A stretch of DNA of 64,000 nt from Neptuniibacter victor (GCA_027943745.1 AP025763.1:62001-126000), one strand, 5' to 3'; shown: positions 42,550 to 51,116, numbered from the stretch's first letter. Translations and numbers: made by a program. Notes: generated by a model from the letters alone, not told the origin.

Positions 42550-43761
42550 GTGGGTAAGTTAACCGTCAAGCAGGTGCAAAGCATTACCAAAAAAGCAGAA
42601 CCAGGTCGTTATAGCGATGGCGGTGGTTTGTACTTGATGGTCCCTAAAAATGGCTCGCCATACTGGATGTTAAGGTTCTCTTTACATAAGAAGAGGAGAG
42701 AGCTGACATTGGGTAAACAGGCTGATATCTCTTTGGCTGACGCTCGGAGCTCTACAGAAGAATTAAAGAGACAAATCCGAAGCGGCGTTGACCCTATCGC
42801 TGAAAGAAAGAAGCAGGCTGAGATAACTATCCTGACAGTGGATGATCTTTTTGAAGATTGGTTCAAAGGTGTCTCAAAGCGTATTAAACATCCGAATATA
42901 CCCAAGAGAATTTATACAAAAGAAGTTGCATCAAAACTTGGGCAATACAAGGTTGAAGCAGTTGTTCCTATGGATGTTAGAGCGGTTATCAAGGCTGTAG
43001 CTGACAGTAACAGGCCAAGTATCGCCAACGATACGCTCATGTACCTAAAGCAGTTGTTTAATCATGCGATTAAGCTGGGTCTCATTACTTACAATCCTGC
43101 CGCTGCTTTTGATATGCATGATGCTGGTGGGGTAGAGAAAAGCCGCACAAGAGCGTTGACCATTGACGAGTTAAAACATGCTTTCTCTGTATTCAGGGAA
43201 AGCTCCACTAGTTTTTCCAGGGATAACTATTTAGCCTGCGCGCTTTTGCTTGTATTGGGTGTGAGGAAAACGGAGCTGACAGAGGCTAAGTGGTCTGAAT
43301 TTGACATAGAAGGAGCTGTTTGGTCATTACCTGAAAGAAGGAGTAAGTCGGGCAGGGGGATACGGATACCTCTGCCCCCTCAGGTAGTCGTATGGCTTGA
43401 AGAGCTGCAGATCAGAGCTTGTGGGTCTGAATATGTATTTCCGAGTAGGAGAGCAAGTAAAAGCCCTCATATGGGGAAAGATACCCTTAATAGGGCAATC
43501 TCTAAGTTGTTTGGTCGAGAGCCTGGAAAGAAGGTGCAGCCACCAAACAAGATGGGAGAGCTTGAACACTTTACGGTGCATGATCTTCGCAGAACATGCC
43601 GAAGCTTACTTGCATCTCAGAAGGTGGCTACTCACATCGCAGAGCGGTGTCTGAATCACCAGATTAAAGGGGTGGAAGGTGTTTATGATCGGTATGATTA
43701 TTTTGAGGAAAGATCTGTGGCTATGAGTAAATTAGCAGCTGTGTTGGCCGTAGTTGTTTAG
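42550..43761 (+). CDS. int: P4-type tyrosine recombinase (island integrase)
   Basis: 403 residues. N-terminal DUF4102 arm-binding domain (YSDGGGLYLMVPKNGSPYWM), central SAM-like core-binding region, C-terminal catalytic domain with R239 (GVRKTEL), K266, H344-x-x-R347 (HDLRR), H370 (CLNH) and Y379, nine residues after H370 as in lambda Int. It starts at GTG 42550, directly after the arm sites and yicC, and is the obvious enzyme for insertion of this island at yicC. All catalytic residues are present, so it may still be active. Confidence 0.93.
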   Translation: MGKLTVKQVQSITKKAEPGRYSDGGGLYLMVPKNGSPYWMLRFSLHKKRRELTLGKQADISLADARSSTEELKRQIRSGVDPIAERKKQAEITILTVDDLFEDWFKGVSKRIKHPNIPKRIYTKEVASKLGQYKVEAVVPMDVRAVIKAVADSNRPSIANDTLMYLKQLFNHAIKLGLITYNPAAAFDMHDAGGVEKSRTRALTIDELKHAFSVFRESSTSFSRDNYLACALLLVLGVRKTELTEAKWSEFDIEGAVWSLPERRSKSGRGIRIPLPPQVVVWLEELQIRACGSEYVFPSRRASKSPHMGKDTLNRAISKLFGREPGKKVQPPNKMGELEHFTVHDLRRTCRSLLASQKVATHIAERCLNHQIKGVEGVYDRYDYFEERSVAMSKLAAVLAVVV

Positions 43762-43809
43762 AGATAGCGACCTCTATCAAGGCCGCTAGTACTGAATTCA
43801 ATATCGCGT

Positions 43810-44787
43810 TCACAAAACCCCAGTACGATTTACGATAGATAGAGCTAAGGCACTTACGCTTATGGCACCAAATGTAATAATTAGTATTTTAAGTGACTTA
43901 ATATTCTTACTGGAGATATCATGGTGTTCCTGGGACCGTTGGGTAAGCTCTTGGACTTTTTGTTGGTGAGCTAACAACAGTGCAGCCTGTTTTTTGTCAG
44001 CTTCGGACTTACTTTTAAGGTCTTTTTCTATATAGGAAAGGGTTTTCAACAGGTCTGAAATTGAGGTGGTATTTTTATCAATTAAAGATGAATTGCGATT
44101 GATTCCGGACTCAAGCTGATCTAGCTGCTTCTCATTCTCTTCAATTGCAAATTTGTTCTCTTCGATAGAGGACTGGCTGGCGTCGATGCTGGTTCTATTT
44201 TTTGTTATTGCCGAACTATTATCATCAATATTCGCTTCGTTATTTGCGATCTTATTTGAGTTTGTATCAATGCTGGTTCTGTTGATTGAGATTGCTGAGC
44301 TATTTGTATCAATGCTTGCTTCATTACTGGTAATTTTCTCCGAGTTAGCGTCAATACTAGCTTCCATTGCTAAGCGATCTTCAATTTGCGTTTTGATTTG
44401 GTAGACAATGGATTTTTCGTTTCTTTGTGAAACATTTATGTCGTCAGTGATAGTTGATTGATCTGCTTCCATATCAAGGATTTTTTCTACTAATGCATCA
44501 TGAAATGCTCTGAGAATTTCATTTTTCTCGTGGTTTAACTCAATCAGAAACAAAACTACTTCTTGCGTGACGACTAGATTTTTACCTAGTTCTTTTACAT
44601 GTTTTGAGATCTCTGCATCAGTTTTCCCCCTCAAATTCTTTAAGAAGCTTGTTTCTATTTCTTTTTTATTTATGGTTTCAACTGCTTCTTTTGAGCCTTC
44701 TAGCTTTTTTTGAAGATCTCCTACTCGGCTTAGGAGCTCTTTTACCTTTAGAGAATGTTGTTGAGATGACGAAACTACTTGATTCAT
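43810..44787 (-). CDS. Tail-anchored protein with 15 IxxN heptads (unknown, partner of GIY-YIG gene)
   Basis: 325 residues, family not recognised. Residues 1-140 are helical and charged. Residues 145-249 are 15 uninterrupted heptads with Ile/Leu at position a in all and Asn at position d in 12 (for example IDTNSSAISINRTS). Asn at d is typical of parallel trimeric coiled coils such as autotransporter stalks. A second helical stretch leads to one membrane segment (residues 299-318, ILIITFGAISVSALALSIV) with only a few residues after it, so the stalk should face the cytoplasm as a tail-anchored protein, since no signal peptide is visible. The gene starts 15 bp after the GIY-YIG gene on the same strand, so the two are probably one operon. 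Confidence 0.8.
   Translation of the reverse strand: MNQVVSSSQQHSLKVKELLSRVGDLQKKLEGSKEAVETINKKEIETSFLKNLRGKTDAEISKHVKELGKNLVVTQEVVLFLIELNHEKNEILRAFHDALVEKILDMEADQSTITDDINVSQRNEKSIVYQIKTQIEDRLAMEASIDANSEKITSNEASIDTNSSAISINRTSIDTNSNKIANNEANIDDNSSAITKNRTSIDASQSSIEENKFAIEENEKQLDQLESGINRNSSLIDKNTTSISDLLKTLSYIEKDLKSKSEADKKQAALLLAHQQKVQELTQRSQEHHDISSKNIKSLKILIITFGAISVSALALSIVNRTGVL
44041..44355 (-). repeat. Heptad (14-residue) coding repeat
   Basis: DNA encoding the 15 heptads. Alternating heptads give a 42-bp periodicity (IDTNSSA-ISINRTS and related units), indicating growth by internal duplication. Confidence 0.75.
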
Positions 44788-44802
44788 TTGTATGATTCCA
44801 TT

Positions 44803-46245
44803 CTAAAATTCCAGGACTTCTCGCACTGTTGGTTTGTTTCTTGGAACTGTATCTAGGCGTTCAGTATGTCTTTGGGTTTCTGAAATAAGTTCAGTTGTTG
44901 ACTGAATATATTTGCTCAAAGATGCTACGAGACAAGAGTTCATTTGAGACGCTTCGATCAGTTGTTTAGCTGAGTCTTCAAGGTTTTGTCGAGTTTCTTT
45001 GTACCCGCCAACAATCCAATCAACGATTTGTGGTACAAATTCATTGAGATAGTGGCTAGTAATGCCGAAGCCCAGCGCAGAAAGAAATGCTGCTAAGATA
45101 GGTGAAAAAGGCCCTGTCAGCGGAGTTAACTGTGTTTCTAGTACTAAATCCATACTCGCCCAAAAAGTGACATTACCACTGATTACAATGGTTTCTGTGA
45201 TTTTTTGGATCAGTTCCTCTTTAGACATAGTGTTTCGACTTTTATAAAGCTTCCAAGCAGTAGATCCCAGCTCAAAAATATTCTTGGCTAGTTGATAAAC
45301 TTGATTGATTGCTTGCGATAATGCGTTAACAATAAATTCGAAGACGCCTTTCACAAGATCGAGAACATTGCTTAATTGCTTAGCAAGTATGTCTTTTATC
45401 TTATGAAGCAATCTTTTTAGTCGTTGGATGAATTCATTTTTCCCAGATAAGAAGAAGTCTATGAGTTCCTCTTTTAGAGCTTTAATAGATAAGACTATCG
45501 CTTGTTCTAAAGCTGTCCAGCCTCCGTTCTGAAGGGCTTCAAGAGCGGCTCCTTTAGCGAGTTGTGCAGTACTATCTAAATAGTCTTTAATCTTCTTGGC
45601 TTCTTTATTTGAACGTTTACCTTGCTCGTCTTTTAATTCTTCTTTTGCGTTTACTACATCATATTCCGAAGAATCTCTTGCTTCTTTAATTAGTTTTGCT
45701 TCAAGTGCAGCTGCAGTTTCTATGGATTCACAGTTGATAACTTTTACTATACATCCCTCGGATAGTTCTTGATTTAGCTTGTAAGCTTCTCCTGCTTTTT
45801 CTTTCTGGCGGTTTTCATTTAGATGGCCCGCTTTCCATCGTTTTTGTACGTTCTTGGCATCCCCTATGTAACGTATTGTTCCATTCTTATCATGAACGAC
45901 ATATACACCGGGGCTATTTGTGATTGAATCTAATCCAATAGGTTTGCCGCCTTTAACGGCAAACTCACTATCAAACTGTAGAGTGGCTAGTGAGGTGATT
46001 CCATGTGAAAAGCTCTTTGAAATCATCTCCTTCCACATTGTTCCTCTGTTGGCAACTTCCATTGCGCTTTCGGCCGAAGAGGTTTTTAGGGTATTTTTTA
46101 CGGTTGTTTCAATGCCTGGCTTTGAGCCTTTCGGCAGAGTGTCACTTTTGTTTCTATGACCAGCAATTAGCTTTTTAGTAATGTTTTCGATTGCTTGGTC
46201 AATAATTAGTTCGTGGGTGGGGTTTAGTTGTTGTGTAGAGTCCAT
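44803..46245 (-). CDS. GIY-YIG nuclease-domain protein with helical/membrane C-terminus (unknown system)
   Basis: 480 residues. Residues about 110-200 form a GIY-YIG nuclease domain with every hallmark: G113-V-Y115, ten residues, Y126-I-G128, R136, metal-binding E182 and N199. The region after it is unlike UvrC or homing endonucleases: a charged helix (about 200-230), amphipathic helices with heptad-like spacing (about 240-335) and a hydrophobic region (about 352-412, SPILAAFLSALGFGITSHYL) likely to touch or cross the membrane. The N-terminal 100 residues resemble nothing I know. It is encoded directly upstream of the coiled-coil gene. A nuclease plus a membrane-anchored partner beside an integrase suggests phage defence; that is inference. 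Confidence 0.82.
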   Translation of the reverse strand: MDSTQQLNPTHELIIDQAIENITKKLIAGHRNKSDTLPKGSKPGIETTVKNTLKTSSAESAMEVANRGTMWKEMISKSFSHGITSLATLQFDSEFAVKGGKPIGLDSITNSPGVYVVHDKNGTIRYIGDAKNVQKRWKAGHLNENRQKEKAGEAYKLNQELSEGCIVKVINCESIETAAALEAKLIKEARDSSEYDVVNAKEELKDEQGKRSNKEAKKIKDYLDSTAQLAKGAALEALQNGGWTALEQAIVLSIKALKEELIDFFLSGKNEFIQRLKRLLHKIKDILAKQLSNVLDLVKGVFEFIVNALSQAINQVYQLAKNIFELGSTAWKLYKSRNTMSKEELIQKITETIVISGNVTFWASMDLVLETQLTPLTGPFSPILAAFLSALGFGITSHYLNEFVPQIVDWIVGGYKETRQNLEDSAKQLIEASQMNSCLVASLSKYIQSTTELISETQRHTERLDTVPRNKPTVREVLEF

Positions 46246-46497
46246 GTGTAATAATCCATCTTCCTAGATATGGTGTGCGACAGGAATGTTTGGTCTCAAA
46301 TATTGAGAAAGAGTTTACTCGAGTATGCCCCATCGCATTGAAGTGGTTCATTGAACCGGTATGACTCGGCTTGTTCCATGCCTTTATTTCCTGTTTGTAG
46401 ATTGTTGGATAGTACCAACTAGTAACGTTTCAATGTACTGTTTTTCCTATGAATTTAAGCTTAATACCAAGGCTCATATAGGGAGTGAAATACTTAA
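46246..46497. other. Divergent gap between GIY-YIG and HEPN genes
   Basis: A 252-bp region between divergent genes; it should contain both promoters. I see no clear hexamers, hairpins or small reading frames. Confidence 0.4.
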
Positions 46498-47148
46498 ATG
46501 GAATTTTCGGTACTGAAACAAAAGCACAGAAACGTTAGGGAAAGTATTCCTCAAAACCTCTCTCTACGTGTCCATCGCGCCCTTAGCTGGCTTGAAAAGG
46601 CTGAGCAATGTGAGGATGAGGATTCTAAATTCATCTTTTTATGGATAGGTTTTAATGCGGCCTATGCAACTGATATAGATGCGCAATATCGATTGAATGA
46701 GAGAGAATCATTCCAAAATTTCTTTCAGAAGCTGGTGGATTTAGATGAGAAAAATGAATTGTATGAGCTTCTGTGGTCAGAATTTTCATCCGGTGTGAGA
46801 GCCTTGCTTGATAATAAGTATGTATTTCAGCCATTTTGGGATTACCAGAATGGGAAGGTATCCGAAGAGGATTGGAAGGCCTCATTTTCTGCAGCTAAAA
46901 CCGTAGCAAATAAATCGCTAGCAAACAGAGATACACCCAAAGTGTTGTCTGTGATTTTTGATCGAATCTATACCCTTAGAAATCAAATTTTTCATGGTGG
47001 GGCTACATTTGGCAGTAGTGTTAACCGTGCACAGGTCAAGGATTCTGCAAGCTTTCTACACCAAGTTTTAGTTATAACAATAGGGATAATGCTTGGTGCT
47101 CCAAATACACTATGGGGTGATCCCTATTACCCTGTTGTTTCAGACTAA
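46498..47148 (+). CDS. HEPN domain protein (Apea-like)
   Basis: 216 residues, all-helical. The motif TLRNQIFHGGATFGSSVNR carries R161-x4-H166, the RNase motif of HEPN proteins, and the preceding KFIFLWIGFNAAYATDID fits Apea-like HEPN domains. HEPN proteins are often RNA-cutting effectors in defence and toxin-antitoxin systems. It is a single gene with no obvious antitoxin beside it, divergent from the GIY-YIG gene. Activity is inferred only from the motif. Confidence 0.75.
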   Translation: MEFSVLKQKHRNVRESIPQNLSLRVHRALSWLEKAEQCEDEDSKFIFLWIGFNAAYATDIDAQYRLNERESFQNFFQKLVDLDEKNELYELLWSEFSSGVRALLDNKYVFQPFWDYQNGKVSEEDWKASFSAAKTVANKSLANRDTPKVLSVIFDRIYTLRNQIFHGGATFGSSVNRAQVKDSASFLHQVLVITIGIMLGAPNTLWGDPYYPVVSD

Positions 47149-47333
47149 GTAAGCCTCAGAAGCCTAGATATGGGGAAGGGTGCTCTAGATGAAGTGATAA
47201 TAAGTCGTTTGGTAAAGAATCTGGTAGGTTAAGCTCAACTATCTAACCACATGGCAGATCTAGATCACTTCACTACTGAATATGTCCAAGCTTGTTAGCA
47301 TTTCACTGAGTAACGGTTTGATTACTTCGTATT

Positions 47334-47942
47334 TCAATAGTCAGGAAATAAATCTGCAATTTTACGATTCTTAACTTCTAATGCTTTAATTTTCTTTTTT
47401 TGCTCTTGTAGCTGACAGAGAAGCCCCTCTCTCGCTGTTTTAAGGTCTTGCAGTTCTATTTCCAATAGGTGTTTCTCCGCCTTAGCTGCATTCAAAGCGA
47501 TTTTAGATTGCTCTAGTTGCTGCTTTCTTTGTTCATGGGACTTTTTTTGCTGAGCAATTATCTGTTTTTGAGTATCTACTTGTGTACTTATTAAGGCTTC
47601 CATTGTTTTAACTTTGGTCATCCCAAGAGATGCTGCCAGCCGCTTTAGTTGGTTAGAGCTTTGGACTGAAATGTTGACAGGTTGGGTCTTCTTAACTCGA
47701 TGCTTGTTCTTTTGTTGTACCCAAGATAACTCCATTTTTTTCAACAAAATACTAGATGCTTCACAGCTAGCGTTCCCTTCCAGCCTTAGCAAAAACCTAA
47801 GCGCAGGTTCAGACTCATTCCACCCATTTGATGCTGATAACCCCGCATTAGAGCGAGTCATGCCAGCTCGCTTTTTCAAGAGATACTGTTTAGCCCAAAC
47901 TTCTTGGGCTTGATTATTAATGTCAATCCACGACTGCCCCAT
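47334..47942 (-). CDS. Ribbon-helix-helix-like coiled-coil protein, putative DNA-binding regulator
   Basis: 202 residues, not recognised as a named family. Around residues 89-115 a strand-helix-helix pattern (VNISVQSSNQLKRLAASLG, then MTKVKTMEALI) looks like a ribbon-helix-helix unit. It is followed by a long, glutamine/lysine-rich coiled coil (about 120-195). The layout recalls plasmid partition or replication regulators. AAGGGTAA precedes the ATG. It is divergent from the 433-residue gene with an 83-bp AT-rich gap containing the imperfect palindrome TATCGAATATGATA (47967-47980), a possible operator. Confidence 0.6.
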   Translation of the reverse strand: MGQSWIDINNQAQEVWAKQYLLKKRAGMTRSNAGLSASNGWNESEPALRFLLRLEGNASCEASSILLKKMELSWVQQKNKHRVKKTQPVNISVQSSNQLKRLAASLGMTKVKTMEALISTQVDTQKQIIAQQKKSHEQRKQQLEQSKIALNAAKAEKHLLEIELQDLKTAREGLLCQLQEQKKKIKALEVKNRKIADLFPDY

Positions 47943-48025
47943 AGCGTTACCCTTATTTTAAATATTGTATCGAATATGATATATAATAATTTGTCGTAAA
48001 AAAATATCTGTAAGGTATTGATATT

Positions 48026-49327
48026 TTGGATCAGAATTACGAAGAATGTACGCCTCTTGAATGGGTGTATGGACATATAAAGTCCCTTCACGGAAAGCTT
48101 TCTCCTGCTAGCAGGCTTGTATGGATGGGACTACTTTACTTGGCTTCAGAGAGCTCTAATATCTGTGTACAAGGAAGTGTGAGAAATATATGTGACCACC
48201 TAGGTTTGTGCGATAAAACCTTTAAAAAAGCTGTGGAAGAACTACAGATATATAGCTTGCTGTACCTTTCTGATACAAAAACAAATTTAGGAGCAAATTC
48301 ATTTAAATACTTCCCGACTTTCCCACCAAATACCTCGTTCAACCAGAAGGAACTCTCAGATTTCTTGTGTCGTGATGCATTGTTGAGTCAACGACCTTTT
48401 AGAGATAAAAAGATTACGGTAAACCAGAGGATGTTAATGATCGCAGTACGGGCGATTATGGATGAATTCAGCATTGTAACAGCGCTGCACACTGTCAAAC
48501 TATCGGCGTTGACAGGAATACCTAGTCGAAACATTTTACCAAATCTAATAAAGCTAGAAGCTACAGAGCTCATAATTCCTATAACAGGTCTCAACTTCAA
48601 ACAAAGCAAAAAAAAATATATATGGGCTTATCAGCCAAAATTCGTTACAAATCCATCAGAGATAAAGATCCAATTCGATAGGAATAATTACTCTGAAATC
48701 AGAATCGTATCTCTCCTTGCTCGACGAAACGAGTTGGAAGAGCAATTGTATACACTACCCCAGAGCGATTATCGAAAGAGGCCCGACAATTGTTTCAATA
48801 TGCGCTGGGCGGAAATAGAGGGCTTTCTATGCCAGCCATTCCCTACAGCGCCGGACGTTATTTGTAATTCACTGCTTGAAGCTATAGATGCTGATAAATA
48901 TGTTTGGCATAAACTTGAGAGGGATGGGTTACTCATCTATTTAGATGTATTACTGCAGCTGGCTGCAATACAAATTTTAAGTAGTCAAGCATCAGGGGTG
49001 GCCTCAGACACTTACAGGAAATGCGCTGATACAGAGAGTATGATCCAGAGCAACTTAACTTTTTTTCCGGTCACATCAAGCCAAAAAGCCGCCCTGAAAC
49101 GGATTATGGTGCCGCTAAGCAAAATGATTGCTACAACAGTGCAGAACCAAATAGCACACTTCACCCCTGAGCTGGAGTTGAGCGAATGCCAAATCCGGCT
49201 TGAATCATTAAAGCCACTTTTGACTCTTCATTGCTGCGGTTCAAAAAAGGTGAGTGAGGCGGGAATTTACATATTGCGGTATGAAGAAAGTTACAAAAAA
49301 AAAGCTGATGATTATGTTTCTCAGTAA
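48026..49327 (+). CDS. Unknown island protein with N-terminal winged-helix-like region
   Basis: 433 residues, family not recognised. The first 100 residues contain a helix-turn-helix-like stretch (GSVRNICDHLGLCDKTFKKA) and a second occurs around 150-180 (LSALTGIPSRNILPNLIKLE), a layout seen in replication initiators and mobile-element regulators. The rest is helical without motifs I know. The chosen start is TTG 48026 after a TAAGG ten bases upstream; the first ATG is 33 codons inside and would remove part of the first helix. It is divergent from the RHH-like gene and upstream of the Gp2-like gene. Confidence 0.6.
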   Translation: MDQNYEECTPLEWVYGHIKSLHGKLSPASRLVWMGLLYLASESSNICVQGSVRNICDHLGLCDKTFKKAVEELQIYSLLYLSDTKTNLGANSFKYFPTFPPNTSFNQKELSDFLCRDALLSQRPFRDKKITVNQRMLMIAVRAIMDEFSIVTALHTVKLSALTGIPSRNILPNLIKLEATELIIPITGLNFKQSKKKYIWAYQPKFVTNPSEIKIQFDRNNYSEIRIVSLLARRNELEEQLYTLPQSDYRKRPDNCFNMRWAEIEGFLCQPFPTAPDVICNSLLEAIDADKYVWHKLERDGLLIYLDVLLQLAAIQILSSQASGVASDTYRKCADTESMIQSNLTFFPVTSSQKAALKRIMVPLSKMIATTVQNQIAHFTPELELSECQIRLESLKPLLTLHCCGSKKVSEAGIYILRYEESYKKKADDYVSQ

Positions 49328-49460
49328 GCTCTAACTCCAGAGTGATTTTTACAGTAAGTTAGCTCTGTAGTGCCATTAGATAGTGACTTGTGGTTTAGGG
49401 TTAGCTGTTGGTTTGTTTAATATATCTATTACTAAGAATCACGAAATGTAAAAAATAATA

Positions 49461-49505
49461 CATCTGTCTATTCCTATGACTAACACTCATAAGGATAGAC
49501 AGATG
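49461..49505 (+). promoter_or_regulatory. Long hairpin over the start of the Gp2-like gene
   Basis: CATCTGTCTAT (49461-49471) pairs perfectly with ATAGACAGATG (49495-49505); inside it CCT/AGG and ATGA/TCAT extend the stem to 18 bp with one bulged base on each side and a 7-base loop. The stem contains both the AAGGA ribosome site and the ATG of the next gene. It may block translation, bind a regulator, or be a nicking/origin site for the HUH-like protein. Confidence 0.6.
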
Positions 49506-50126
49506 AATAGACGACTGATTACAAATCATGGTCCATTGAATATGGATTATATGAAGAAAATAGAAGTGGTTATTGGTAGAGCTCTGGAAGAGTACCCAAG
49601 AACGATGGCAGTGAGAGTTGACTTGCACTTTCCTAAGCAAGTCACTAATGATATGCCTATATATTTTGCTGATGCCGACTCAGGTGCTATTTCAAGGTTT
49701 TTTGATTCATTAACTGCCCAAATAAGTGCAGACAATGTACGTAAGGTTAAACTGGGAACTCGAATTTACCCATGTGCTTTGCGGTATGTGTGGGTTAAAG
49801 AGCATACTCAAAAATATAAAGATCACTACCACGTTGTGCTGTTACTGAATAAAGATGCATATGGTTATCTTGGTCAGTTTACTTCTACTCAGTCCAATCT
49901 AGCTAACAAAATTCGTAAGGCATGGGCTAGTGCTCTACGTATTGATGCTCAGGCAGCAGCATCATTGGTGCATGTTCCCGATAACCCTATCTATTATTTA
50001 GATAGTAATGCTCAGGACTTTGCCCAAGTAGTGGACGATCTTATGTATCGAGTGAGTTATTTGGCAAAAAAAGAAACGAAGAAGTATGGAGATGGCTTTC
50101 GTTCTTTTGGCTGTAGTCGGCGTTAG
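49503..50126 (+). CDS. Inovirus Gp2-like / YagK-YfjJ family protein
   Basis: 207 residues. It resembles the inovirus-type Gp2 and YagK/YfjJ proteins of P4-like islands: VRVDLHFPK strand, then DHYHVVLLLNKDAYGYLG with H108-x-H110, reminiscent of HUH replication/relaxase folds, and a C-terminal SYLAKKETKKYGDGFRSFG. The likely role is replication or mobilisation of the element. The ATG at 49503 is preferred over an in-frame ATG nine codons upstream because AAGGA lies seven bases before it. A GGCGGGTATTCCCGCC palindrome at 50137-50152 follows. Confidence 0.75.
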   Translation: MNRRLITNHGPLNMDYMKKIEVVIGRALEEYPRTMAVRVDLHFPKQVTNDMPIYFADADSGAISRFFDSLTAQISADNVRKVKLGTRIYPCALRYVWVKEHTQKYKDHYHVVLLLNKDAYGYLGQFTSTQSNLANKIRKAWASALRIDAQAAASLVHVPDNPIYYLDSNAQDFAQVVDDLMYRVSYLAKKETKKYGDGFRSFGCSRR

Positions 50127-50438
50127 AATGAGTAAAAGGCGGGTATTCCCGCCAGTGCCTCATGAAACTGATTTCTTAGAATCTTTATCTACCTCTTTGG
50201 TTACTAATGCCAATATTCCAGATATCTGTTTGCTGTGTCGGATTCCTAATAGGGGATTATGAGCGTGATGGCATAAATATTCTTTGCGACTTGAACTTTG
50301 ATCATGGATATTCCTGCTCCGATTGAGGTGGTTGTTGTGCGTATTTCCGAGAGTGTATCCCCCGCAAACCCGCATGATATAAGGAATTTCATGCATCCAA
50401 GAGACTCAAGTTAGAATTTGGGGAATGCTATGGGGGGG
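50127..50438. other. Gap between Gp2-like gene and radC-like gene
   Basis: A 312-bp stretch between convergent genes. It holds the GC-rich palindrome at 50137-50152 and otherwise only short frames (36 codons or fewer on the plus strand) that lack good ribosome sites. No gene is supported. Confidence 0.4.
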
Positions 50439-50915
50439 TTACAAAATCCCTTGTTCCGCGAAAGAGACGCTTTCATGCCCGACGACAATATGATCTAGCA
50501 CTCTAACGTCTATCAGTTGAAGAGCGTCCACCAGCCTCTGGGTTATTTGTTTATCCGCTGTTGATGGCGAAGCATCTCCCGATGGATGGTTGTGGGCAAA
50601 GATGACAGCCGCTGCATTTTCCTTAAGAGCGGTTTTAACGACTTCTCTGGGATATATGCTGGCACTGCTAATAGAGCCAAAGAAAAGCTCTTGGTAGTCG
50701 ATCAGGCAATGTCTGTTGTCTAATAACATCACCCCAAAGACCTCTCTTTCATAATGAGCCAATTTGAACTCTAAAAAGGCTTTGGTCTTGGCGGGTTCGC
50801 AGTACTTATCTGAATGGATTAACTGCTCAGCGAGAATTGCTGAGGCTTTCTCTAGCACTTGGTGCTTAGTTAAAGGGCCTTCAGTAACGTAGGTGAGGTT
50901 TTGTTTAGTGTGCAT
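50439..50915 (-). CDS. RadC-like JAB-domain protein
   Basis: 158 residues of the RadC/JAMM fold with the metal-binding motif H108-N-H110-PSG-D114 (FAHNHPSGDASPS) and IDYQELFFGSISSASIYPRE. Short RadC proteins of this kind (like YeeS/YkfG) are markers of P4-type genomic islands; despite the name no repair role is established. It lies downstream of two tiny membrane-protein genes but is separated from them by a strong terminator. Confidence 0.88.
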   Translation of the reverse strand: MHTKQNLTYVTEGPLTKHQVLEKASAILAEQLIHSDKYCEPAKTKAFLEFKLAHYEREVFGVMLLDNRHCLIDYQELFFGSISSASIYPREVVKTALKENAAAVIFAHNHPSGDASPSTADKQITQRLVDALQLIDVRVLDHIVVGHESVSFAEQGIL

Positions 50916-50962
50916 AGACTAGCTCCATTTGAATGTAGTCAATGTGATAGGGCATAGCTAAA

Positions 50963-50997
50963 ACAACAAAGGCAGCCTATAAGGCTGCCTTTGTTGT
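50963..50997. terminator. Strong hairpin terminator upstream of radC-like gene
   Basis: A perfect 16-bp stem (ACAACAAAGGCAGCCT / AGGCTGCCTTTGTTGT) with a 3-base loop. On the minus strand it follows the two small membrane-protein genes and leads into a T-rich run. Confidence 0.8.
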
Positions 50998-51023
50998 ACG
51001 TATGTCGTTATTAAGTCGAAGAA

Positions 51024-51116
51024 TTAAGTGCCTTGGTTTCTAGCCCAGTTATACCCAGCGATCACGCCGAGTATAAGAACCTGAGCGATAGGCTTAGCTG
51101 CCAGAATAGCGACCAT
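51024..51116 (-). CDS. Small hydrophobic protein, 30 aa (second of a pair)
   Basis: A 30-residue reading frame (begins MVAILAAKPIAQVLILGVIA, ends NQGT) with one membrane helix. AGGAG lies seven bases before its ATG. It overlaps the preceding 30-codon gene by 23 bp in another frame and is followed by a strong terminator, so transcription and translation signals are complete. Function unknown; small toxins, membrane-complex subunits or phage-type proteins look like this. Confidence 0.55.
   Translation of the reverse strand: MVAILAAKPIAQVLILGVIAGYNWARNQGT

Noticed and set aside
50154-50396. Short frames with a C-x2-C and a valine-rich stretch between the Gp2-like and radC-like genes
   Set aside because: At most 36 codons, weak or no ribosome sites, and no recognisable family.
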